Positions 1-5,323 of a stretch of 6,022 bases of DNA are shown piece after piece. The stretch covers positions 1 to 6,022 of the forward strand of contig DATJXG010000233.1 of the NCBI GenBank assembly GCA_035500455.1, in the 5' to 3' direction. How positions within the stretch are numbered: the first letter of the stretch is position 1; each line of letters opens with the position of its first letter. Origin of the DNA: DATJXG01 sp035500455 (lineage in GTDB: Bacteria > Acidobacteriota > Terriglobia > Terriglobales > Acidobacteriaceae). The notes beneath the pieces are model-generated. The model did no database searches. It was not told the origin of the DNA and saw only the letters and a list, made by a program, of their open reading frames with translations. Both the position numbers and the translations under genes were made by a program.

Positions 1-225
1 AGGTAGTAGGGAAACGGTGCGCTTACAGCAATGGCACAGATAGCGGCGCACGCGGATGGAACTATCGAACTCCACATCCACCAACGTGCGGCTATAGAAG
101 CCATGCGCCATCAAAGGCCGATTCGCTTCGCATTGCGGGCAATGATCCGGCCGATAGCGATCCGGCTCGGAAGTCTCCTTGAAATACTGTTGGATCGAGC
201 CAACGAACGGGTGTAGGATCTGCAC
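1..225 (-). CDS. Partial transposase-like protein, N-terminal zinc ribbon (DUF6431 type)
   Basis: The reading frame starts at GTG 225-223 and is open for 75 codons to the left edge, so only the N-terminus is present. The start is supported by AAAGGAG five bases upstream. The protein begins VQILHPFVGSIQQYF. It carries C29-x2-C32 (context DHCPQCEANRPLMAHGFYSR) and C64-x2-C67 (context RVRRYLCHCCKRTVSLLP), a two-knuckle zinc ribbon. An R-V-R-R-Y/F-x-C-x2-C-x-R-T-x-S-L-L-P ending is typical of zinc-ribbon heads on insertion-sequence-encoded proteins and of DUF6431. By family knowledge this would bind DNA ahead of a catalytic domain, which would lie outside the window. The call as a mobile-element gene is inference, because neither catalytic residues nor terminal inverted repeats can be seen. 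Opposite-strand ORFs over this stretch are shadows. Confidence 0.65.
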   Translation of the reverse strand, partial: MQILHPFVGSIQQYFKETSEPDRYRPDHCPQCEANRPLMAHGFYSRTLVDVEFDSSIRVRRYLCHCCKRTVSLLP

Positions 226-230
226 AGGAT

Positions 231-237
231 CTCCTTT
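231..237 (-). promoter_or_regulatory. Ribosome binding site of the zinc-ribbon gene
   Basis: The minus strand reads AAAGGAG, then five bases (ATCCT), then GTG at 225. This near-ideal Shine-Dalgarno fixes the GTG as the start and is the main reason to accept this edge ORF as a gene. Confidence 0.65.
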
Positions 238-238
238 C

Positions 239-256
239 GGGAGTCGGCAGACTCCC
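239..256 (-). promoter_or_regulatory. Hairpin directly upstream of the ribosome binding site
   Basis: GGGAGTC (239-245) and GACTCCC (250-256) form a perfect 7-bp stem with a GGCA loop. On the minus strand it ends one base before the Shine-Dalgarno of the zinc-ribbon gene, so it would lie in that gene's leader RNA. Hairpins here can limit translation of a transposase from read-through transcripts. That role is inference; the inverted repeat is plain in the sequence. Confidence 0.5.
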
Positions 257-268
257 CGATTGGATCTG

Positions 269-309
269 CGGAGGGTTCTCACGGCTGGAAGGCGAGCGAG
301 AGCCCTCCG
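269..309 (-). repeat. Long inverted repeat (12-bp stem) in the leader of the zinc-ribbon gene
   Basis: CGGAGGGTTCTC (269-280) and GAGAGCCCTCCG (298-309) are complementary at 11 of 12 positions, with a 17-base loop. The exception is T276 opposite G302, a G-U wobble in plus-strand RNA and an A-C mismatch in minus-strand RNA. No T-tract follows on either strand, so it does not look like a standard intrinsic terminator. It sits 12 bases from the second hairpin at 239-256, giving a tandem pair between the zinc-ribbon gene and the DinB-like gene. It could be leader structure of the mobile gene or a subterminal repeat of the element; the sequence does not decide. Confidence 0.5.
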
Positions 310-363
310 GTTGTCCGCTCCACATCCTACAGCTTTTCGGGCGCTGGTCAGTTTCCCAATCTT

Positions 364-395
364 CTGATACTCGCGACTACAGCCACCAGTATCAG
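364..395. repeat. 8-bp inverted repeat, possible operator
   Basis: CTGATACT (364-371) and AGTATCAG (388-395) are perfect inverted copies separated by 16 bases. They are more AT-rich than their surroundings and end six bases before the possible -35 element of the DinB-like gene. That position fits a dimeric regulator site, but no regulator gene is in the window. A terminal repeat of the neighbouring mobile element is an alternative. Confidence 0.3.
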
Positions 396-400
396 GGCGC

Positions 401-429
401 TTGCATCGAGTCGCCCGCAATCCTACACT
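401..429 (+). promoter_or_regulatory. Possible sigma70-type promoter for the DinB-like gene
   Basis: TTGCAT (401-406) and TACACT (424-429) are separated by exactly 17 bases. The -10 matches the consensus at four of six positions and the -35 at three of six, so the match is weak and rests mainly on spacing and position. A start near 436 would give a leader of about 36 bases before GTG 472. Confidence 0.3.
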
Positions 430-459
430 CATAAGCCAGCAACCTCCCCCGGTTTGAAA

Positions 460-464
460 AGGAG
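460..464 (+). promoter_or_regulatory. Ribosome binding site that decides the start of the DinB-like gene
   Basis: AGGAG lies seven bases before GTG 472, good spacing. The in-frame ATG at 466 is only one base from it and the in-frame TTG at 454 lies before it, so neither fits as well. Confidence 0.55.
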
Positions 465-471
465 AATGGTC

Positions 472-996
472 GTGAACTGGACCGAGTTGTTGAGGAACGA
501 GGTTGAAACGGCATACGGAACGACCGCGCGGCTGCTCGATAAGGTGGATCCGAACCGTCTGGACTGGAAACCGGCGACCGGCTCCAACTGGATGACGGTC
601 GGCCAACTCATCAAGCACATCAGCAACGCCTGTGGTGCCGGGTGCAAGGGATTCGTGTTGCGCGACTGGGGTCTCCCGGCAGGTAAAAAACTGGAAGACT
701 TGTCGCCGGAGGAAAACCTGCCGCCTGCCGAAAAGCTGCCTTCAGTCGAGAGTGTTGAGGAGGCTAAGAGATTACTTGCCCAGGACAAAGCCGTTGCCCT
801 GCAGATGATCGACAAAGCCGGCGAGAATGATCTCGCGAGCAGAGAAATGGCTGCTCCGTGGGACCCCAGCGTATCAATGACGCTCGGCCAACATCTCCTC
901 CGGATGATCCAGCACCTCGATCGACACAAGAGCCAACTCTTCTACTACTTGAAGCTTCAAGGAAAGTCCGTCGATACTGCTGACCTGTGGGGATAA
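472..996 (+). CDS. DinB/YfiT-like metal-binding four-helix protein
   Basis: A 174-residue protein from GTG 472, beginning VNWTELLRNEVETAY, the usual length for the DinB superfamily. This family folds as a four-helix bundle with a divalent metal held by three histidines; known members act in thiol-dependent transfer or hydrolysis (bacillithiol or mycothiol S-transferases, maleylpyruvate isomerase-like enzymes), and many have no known substrate. The expected ligands are visible: H49 in helix two (TVGQLIKHIS) and H148 and H152 in the last helix (MIQHLDRHKSQLFYYL), an H-x3-H pair. A W-K-P-A motif at about residues 32-35 and the L-x2-H-I pattern also fit. There is no signal peptide or membrane segment, so it is probably cytoplasmic. 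It is transcribed alone, divergent from the zinc-ribbon gene and convergent with the lipid-type operon, so context says nothing about its substrate. Alternative starts are TTG 454 and ATG 466. Confidence 0.85.
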   Translation: MNWTELLRNEVETAYGTTARLLDKVDPNRLDWKPATGSNWMTVGQLIKHISNACGAGCKGFVLRDWGLPAGKKLEDLSPEENLPPAEKLPSVESVEEAKRLLAQDKAVALQMIDKAGENDLASREMAAPWDPSVSMTLGQHLLRMIQHLDRHKSQLFYYLKLQGKSVDTADLWG

Positions 997-1461
997 TCCC
1001 GCGCGTCTTCATCACCGAGTGCAAGTCGTCTTCGAAACTCAGACTGCAGTGCGGCATCAACGCACAATCGCCTCCCTTCCACGCGAACTCAACTTGAGAA
1101 AGCCGACTGGCTAACAGGGGGAACAGCTCGGCGGGTTACAGGAAATGATCCCGCTTTCTGTTGGCTCACTCATACGACTTCTTCCTTGGCCCAAAGCCTC
1201 GGAGGGCAAGTTGACGTTTGGTGCGCAGTCGCCTGGACGACGGCTCACTGAGATTTGCGGGTTCGAATACAGTTTACTCTCAGTCGTGAACTTAGGGAAG
1301 AGTCGAAAAATTCTGCAGTTCGTCCTGGAACGGGAGAGGCAATTCGCATTGTTGTATTCGGCAGGTGCCGGCTACCGGCGCCGGTCTTGCGGGCAAGTGC
1401 CAATTGCCGGTGCCGAACCAGGCCAGCGCCGGCGTGACACTCCTGATATCTTCTCCATCCA
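997..1461. other. Convergent intergenic region without a convincing gene
   Basis: These 465 bases separate the 3' ends of two convergent genes. Open frames exist on both strands (for example 1145-1465 plus), but their products look random, have no recognisable domain and lack a good Shine-Dalgarno. No tRNA fold was found; a TTCGAAT near 1262 lacks a matching T-stem. No hairpin followed by a T-tract was seen after either stop codon. The only marked structure is the decamer cluster at 1360-1414. Confidence 0.6.
1360..1414. repeat. Cluster of GC-rich decamers with hairpin potential
   Basis: Four related decamers occur in 55 bases: GGCAGGTGCC (1360-1369), TACCGGCGCC (1373-1382), GGCAAGTGCC (1392-1401) and TGCCGGTGCC (1405-1414). 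Two fit the palindrome GGCANNTGCC and lie 32 bp apart centre to centre. The first two also fold together: GGTGCCGG (1364-1371) pairs with CCGGCGCC (1375-1382) around a CTA loop, with one G-T wobble. Position between convergent 3' ends fits an intergenic repeat family or a transcription-ending or RNA-stabilising structure. No T-tract follows, so a standard terminator is unlikely. Confidence 0.4.
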
Positions 1462-2298
1462 TTAGCTCGCACAAGGTCGGGAAAGAACTGCCGAGACTGG
1501 AAAATGGTCTGAGGCGTGGATATCGTCATGTACCCTGCCTTGCGAATTTGGCGTATCGGAGACAAAAATCCAATCGATTGGGCGTGCGTGATGAGAGAGG
1601 CCGTGTGCTGTCGGGGCCGGGCTCCGGGACGATTGCACGACGTCGTGGAAGCCGGCGTTGCGGAGAACCCCGGCGGCACCGCCCTCGGCTGCGTTCAGGT
1701 TGAAATCGCCGGCGATCACGAATATGGGCTGATCCACATACCTGCGGGAATCCGCAAGTACCTCATTCAACTGCTGCAGACGAAGCGCGTCGGCGCCTCG
1801 GCTCTCCAGGTGAAGGTTGTAAGTCACCACCTTGCGGCCGTAGATGGCTGCTTCGGCGACGAGAGCGATCCTCCCGCCGATCCGGCGTTGAAAAACGGCG
1901 AGGTCCGGCACATACCATCGCGGCTGCCAAAACGTGGATTGATCCCGGAAACGAATGATCCTGACCTTCGAGAGCGGCCACGGAGAGAGCGTAGCCATTC
2001 CATGGAAGGCGGGCCTGGCACTAGTTCCCTCGCTCAGTTCCTGGAATTCCATTCCGAAGGCGTGGTTAAAATTCAGGGCCTGAGCCAGGTCACTGGCGAC
2101 GTCGCGATACCGGGTCCGGCGGGCGTTCAGATCGACCTCTTGCAACAGCAGCAGATCGGCCTGAATCGTTCGCAGAAAATCGAGAATCTTCGGGAACTGT
2201 AGTCCGCGCTCGATATTCCAGCTTACGATGCGGCAGAAGTCTCGCGACCACGGCCGCACCGGACCAAGCCGCATTCCGCCGCGGGTCGGATCAGTCAT
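1462..2298 (-). CDS. Endonuclease/exonuclease/phosphatase (EEP) superfamily hydrolase
   Basis: A 278-residue protein with the full EEP motif set, numbered from ATG 2298: N28 in VSWNIERGL, E54 in LLLLQEVD, H163 in TYNLHLES, D198 and N200 in IAGDFNL, D242 in PIDWIFVS, and D264-H265 in HASDHFPVS. These bind a metal and cut a phosphoester; the superfamily includes DNA nucleases, inositol polyphosphate 5-phosphatases, sphingomyelinases and lipid phosphodiesterases, so the fold does not give the substrate. No signal peptide is seen, and the length fits a single catalytic domain. The chosen ATG overlaps the stop of the upstream gene by 8 bp (ATGACTGA), which fits translational coupling; an upstream in-frame extension to 2376 lies inside the neighbour and reads as non-native sequence. 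As the last gene of an operon for a phosphodiester-type product, a role on a lipid or polyol phosphate is more likely than DNA repair; this is inference. Confidence 0.85.
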   Translation of the reverse strand: MTDPTRGGMRLGPVRPWSRDFCRIVSWNIERGLQFPKILDFLRTIQADLLLLQEVDLNARRTRYRDVASDLAQALNFNHAFGMEFQELSEGTSARPAFHGMATLSPWPLSKVRIIRFRDQSTFWQPRWYVPDLAVFQRRIGGRIALVAEAAIYGRKVVTYNLHLESRGADALRLQQLNEVLADSRRYVDQPIFVIAGDFNLNAAEGGAAGVLRNAGFHDVVQSSRSPAPTAHGLSHHARPIDWIFVSDTPNSQGRVHDDIHASDHFPVSAVLSRPCAS

Positions 2299-4600
2299 GG
2301 GGAGCCCGAACCGGTTGGAAGGTGAAATACGAGTACAGCGCAATCGGCCACACGATGTTCGCTCCCACGGCTGCACCGATAAACGCGACGTAAGTCAAAC
2401 CGAAGAGTGCGAACGCAAGGATCAGATAGGGCATGCAGCAACGCCGGATGAGGAACTCGGTGTGCCGGCCGAGGTACAGAAACGGATTGGTGCGTCGCTT
2501 GGATGCCTGTGCCTGCCAAAGGCTCAGATAACGCTCGGGGCGGGCTCCAGCCATTCTGCGCCGCTGCGCCGCCGTGGTCAGCATGCTGGCGGCCGCGCCG
2601 ACAAAGAGCATCGTACCCCAGACCCAGTAGATGGGCCCTCTGCCCAGCACCCCGATCATCATCCCGGCGAAGATGAAGACGTAGTACAAGTAATCGCACA
2701 CCGTTTCCAGCCAGCAACCGAATGCCGATTCCTGGAACGTCAGCCGCGCAACTTCGCCGTCGCAGCCGTCCAGAATACTCGCGAAAACCGACAGGATTGC
2801 GCCGATCAGCATGTATCCGTGCCCGCCGAGCGCAAAGAAAGCGCCGGCCAGGAAACTGACGCCAAGCGTGAACAGGCTCACCATGTTCGGCGTGATCGGG
2901 AACTTGATCAGTTGGCGGCTGATCGGAATCGACACCTTACGGTTCATTCTCGCAAATACGCCGTCCGTGGGTTTGACGAGCCACGTGTCCAGTTTCTGTT
3001 CGGCCAGCAATTGGTCTTCAGCCGACGATAAGCCTTGCCACTGGTCCGATGAAACGGACTCACAAACAACGCCGTCCGCTGCAATGAGCCACTCGAACAC
3101 GTCTTCGACTGCCCGCGTTTCCGCGGCACATTCCTCAACCAGCCAGATCGCCTGGTAAGTGGTTAATGCGCAGATGCCCGCAGGCTGACCGTCGGTGATC
3201 AGAGCCAAGGCTTCGACCCCATCCCATTCGGCCGCGCGGCGATGCAGAGCGGGGTGGTAGGTTCTGTCAGCGGCGACCAACACGATCCGATCTTCACTGG
3301 TTCCGATATCGCGCAGTACATCCCGGATTTCGGCTGCCACCGGCGAGCACCACTCCACATTGTCGGGAAGCCGTCGTGTACACCGGAGTTCTTCCTTCAC
3401 GCATGTTGCCGCCACGGGATCGACAACCACGACGATCCGCCCCGCACCTGCCTTTTGTGCGCCCAGAATTGCGCGCAACAGTACCGGCAGCGCGCCTACG
3501 CGCGCCAGGATGAAGTCGGCCTTGACGCCTTGGGCGAGGATGATGGCGGTGTATCCGTGGTCCGTCCGAGGAGCGGTGTCCGGGAGCTTGCGCTTTCCAC
3601 TCTGCTTTGATCCGGGGAGCATCACCGCCCAGATAGCGCCCACAGCCGCCCAGAAAAGCGCGCGAACTCTGCGGATCAGCCCCAGAGTTAGTCCCGCGGT
3701 TCCAGTCACTCCTACCAATTTTGCGAATAGCATATTTCCACCTTCATAAGTCCCTGCATTCCCAGGGTTGATCATCCCGATCACGTTAACCAGCTTGGTG
3801 AGCCCTTCGATGGCGAGCGCAGAGGAAAAACCGACCAGGTGGCCCATTAGGCGCAGCACCAGATACACTTCCAAGACGTTGGCTACCTGGCCGGCCATTT
3901 GGAGGGCCAGATTCTTTCGAAACGTGGCGGGCGAATGATGAAAGAAATCGAGCAGCTTATCTTCAATAGACCGAATTGCATCCTGCCTGTCTTGCACCCA
4001 TCGTCCAATTCTCCCGATTCGGCCTAACGCCCCCGCCGGGCCGGTAATCACCGGCCAGCGCCGCCGTACGGCGATCACCGCCAGGGACACAATCAGCACC
4101 AGGACAAAACCGAATATCTTCGCGTAGAGTGCGATCCTGCCGGAAAGAGGTAAGACGAAAGCCAGGGCAAGGATACCGGCAAAGGTCACGATGGTGCTGC
4201 TCAGGGTGTAGAGGGCCCGATCCAGCGCGACGGAAGTGATTCTGGTCGCAAGCGGCACTTCCGCGCCGAGCCCCGCGACCCGCCAGGTATCGCCGAAGAC
4301 CTGGCCGAAAACGCCGACCTGCCCCGCTGCTTCGGATGCCAGGCGCAAGCCAAGCATCCTGCCGAACGAAGGCCGATGCCGGTCATCCGGAAGTGTCAGA
4401 CGCCACGCCCAAGTCCGCACAGATTGAGACAAACCGGCCAGGACAATGACGAGCACAAGCCCCCATCCGACGGACGCAATTCCGTCCAGGAGTTTCGCCG
4501 GCCCGGCGCGCCGCACCAAATGCGCCAGGAGCAGCAGACCGATCAGCGCGACGGCCAAACGGCTCCATAGTTTTCGGTGTGCTGCGGCATCAGGCAGCAT
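2291..4600 (-). CDS. Three-domain fusion: flippase-like membrane domain, degenerate nucleotidyltransferase, CDP-alcohol phosphatidyltransferase
   Basis: A 769-residue membrane protein from ATG 4600, which overlaps the previous gene by 11 bp and has GAGGAG ten bases upstream. Residues about 10-330 are hydrophobic and match the LPG_synthase_TM/UPF0104 flippase-like family: GDTWR (103-107), DR (127-128) and INPGNAGTYEGG (277-288). Residues about 348-545 resemble a nucleotidyltransferase fold (AIILAQG at 352-358, ALPVLLRAI at 370-378, D445) but lack the G-x-G-x-R and P-K signature. Residues about 545-765 are a CDP-alcohol phosphatidyltransferase joined through VKPTDGVFARMNR (542-554). Its motif is D611, D614, G615, A618, R619, G628 and D636, with E632 where the third Asp is usual. 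Helices follow to about residue 760. The nearest known plan is the IPCT-DIPPS fusion of inositol phosphodiester synthesis. By inference it joins a CDP-activated polyol to an alcohol and may move the product across the inner membrane. An in-frame extension to 4897 only overlays the neighbouring gene. Confidence 0.85.
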   Translation of the reverse strand: MLPDAAAHRKLWSRLAVALIGLLLLAHLVRRAGPAKLLDGIASVGWGLVLVIVLAGLSQSVRTWAWRLTLPDDRHRPSFGRMLGLRLASEAAGQVGVFGQVFGDTWRVAGLGAEVPLATRITSVALDRALYTLSSTIVTFAGILALAFVLPLSGRIALYAKIFGFVLVLIVSLAVIAVRRRWPVITGPAGALGRIGRIGRWVQDRQDAIRSIEDKLLDFFHHSPATFRKNLALQMAGQVANVLEVYLVLRLMGHLVGFSSALAIEGLTKLVNVIGMINPGNAGTYEGGNMLFAKLVGVTGTAGLTLGLIRRVRALFWAAVGAIWAVMLPGSKQSGKRKLPDTAPRTDHGYTAIILAQGVKADFILARVGALPVLLRAILGAQKAGAGRIVVVVDPVAATCVKEELRCTRRLPDNVEWCSPVAAEIRDVLRDIGTSEDRIVLVAADRTYHPALHRRAAEWDGVEALALITDGQPAGICALTTYQAIWLVEECAAETRAVEDVFEWLIAADGVVCESVSSDQWQGLSSAEDQLLAEQKLDTWLVKPTDGVFARMNRKVSIPISRQLIKFPITPNMVSLFTLGVSFLAGAFFALGGHGYMLIGAILSVFASILDGCDGEVARLTFQESAFGCWLETVCDYLYYVFIFAGMMIGVLGRGPIYWVWGTMLFVGAAASMLTTAAQRRRMAGARPERYLSLWQAQASKRRTNPFLYLGRHTEFLIRRCCMPYLILAFALFGLTYVAFIGAAVGANIVWPIALYSYFTFQPVRAPHD

Positions 4601-5315
4601 ACAAAAGACTCTCCTCGTCGGCATGAGCCAAGGCTTCCGGCGTATCCAGGTCGTGCCAGGGGGCGTCGATCTCGAGAGCGCGCAGCCTTCTGCCGCTTGC
4701 CAGCCGGCGCATGCCGTCGGACAGCGAACAGTTTCCATCTTTGCTGGAGCGCTCGAGGTCATCGAACAGCGAGGGAGTGCACAGGAACATGCCGGTATCG
4801 ATCGCGTCGTACTCCTGGATTTCCTTGCCGATCTCCACGATCCGGTCGCCGCAGCGGCGCACTTTGGTGGCATCGTCGATATCGAAGATGCGGTCAATAT
4901 CGGGATCGACGCCTAGGATCACCTCTCCAGGCGCAAGGTTTTGCCGGACCATCATCCTGGCTGTCTCGGCCTCGAAGATGTGGTCTGCCATTAATAGAAG
5001 GAAGTTATCGTCAAGCGCGTTTCTGGCCTTCAAGGCGGAGATCCCGTTGCTTTTGTGATAGTCAGGGTTTTCCACCCAGGTGAAGCGCGCCCGCCCTGTC
5101 CAGCAGTTATCGAACCAGGAGCGGATCAGCTCCCCCCGATACCCCAGCACGATCACGAATTCGTCGATCCACGCTGCCTGAGCGCGCCGAACAATATGCT
5201 CGAGAATGGGCATACCTTGGAATTTCACCAGCGGCTTGGGGAGGCTACCGGAGACCGCTCGCAGACGACTACCGTTGCCCGCGGCCAGAATCAGACATTG
5301 TTTTATGCGTCGCAT
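4590..5315 (-). CDS. Stand-alone nucleotidyltransferase, likely inositol-1-phosphate cytidylyltransferase-like
   Basis: A 241-residue cytoplasmic enzyme of the GT-A nucleotidyltransferase fold, a normal length for the family. The nucleotide-binding signature is intact: CLILAAGNGSRL (7-18, with G13, G15, R17) and LPKPL (25-29, with K27). Other family motifs are N90-G91 in YHKSNGISAL, D111 in LLMADHIFE (metal), D173-T-G in DAIDTGMF, and PWHDLDTPEAL (219-229). The MADHIFE and NGISAL motifs favour inositol-phosphate or similar polyol-phosphate cytidylyltransferases over glucose-1-phosphate enzymes; the substrate remains inferred, and choline- or phosphonate-type cytidylyltransferases are alternatives. 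It would supply a CDP-alcohol to the phosphatidyltransferase domain of the next gene, which it overlaps by 11 bp. It starts 8 nt after the receptor stop; the Shine-Dalgarno is weak (an AGG in the receptor's stop region), so it may depend on coupling to the receptor. Confidence 0.85.
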   Translation of the reverse strand: MRRIKQCLILAAGNGSRLRAVSGSLPKPLVKFQGMPILEHIVRRAQAAWIDEFVIVLGYRGELIRSWFDNCWTGRARFTWVENPDYHKSNGISALKARNALDDNFLLLMADHIFEAETARMMVRQNLAPGEVILGVDPDIDRIFDIDDATKVRRCGDRIVEIGKEIQEYDAIDTGMFLCTPSLFDDLERSSKDGNCSLSDGMRRLASGRRLRALEIDAPWHDLDTPEALAHADEESLLYAA

Positions 5316-5323
5316 GTGTTTGC

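Noticed and set aside
396..416. GGGCG/CGCCC 5-bp inverted repeat overlapping the possible -35
   Set aside because: The stem is short with an 11-base loop, expected by chance in GC-rich DNA.
429..929. Minus-strand ORF of 166 codons opposite the DinB-like gene
   Set aside because: The plus strand carries the DinB histidine motifs; the antisense product has no family pattern.
1255..1280. TTCGAAT sequence resembling a tRNA T-loop
   Set aside because: The flanking bases do not form a T-stem, and no acceptor, D or anticodon stem could be found.
1145..1465. Plus-strand ORF of 106 codons between the convergent genes
   Set aside because: No recognisable domain, no good ribosome binding site, and its end runs through the GC-rich decamer cluster and into the end of the EEP gene.
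1245..1679. Minus-strand ORF of 144 codons across the EEP gene end
   Set aside because: Much of it is a frame-shadow of the EEP gene, and the rest runs through the decamer cluster; no protein family pattern is seen.
2299..2376. Upstream extension of the EEP hydrolase to 2376
   Set aside because: It covers the end of the phosphatidyltransferase gene and adds no family sequence; ATG 2298 overlaps the stop codon in the usual coupled way.
2228..3031. Plus-strand ORF of 267 codons opposite the phosphatidyltransferase domain
   Set aside because: It is antisense to a region with clear family motifs; its product is rich in Arg, Gln and His, as is typical of shadows of GC-rich membrane genes.
4601..4897. 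In-frame upstream extension of the three-domain protein by 99 codons, starting at 4897
   Set aside because: The extension lies wholly inside the nucleotidyltransferase gene in another frame, its sequence is low in hydrophobic order and rich in Ser, Arg and Cys, and ATG 4600 has a Shine-Dalgarno and a normal overlap start.
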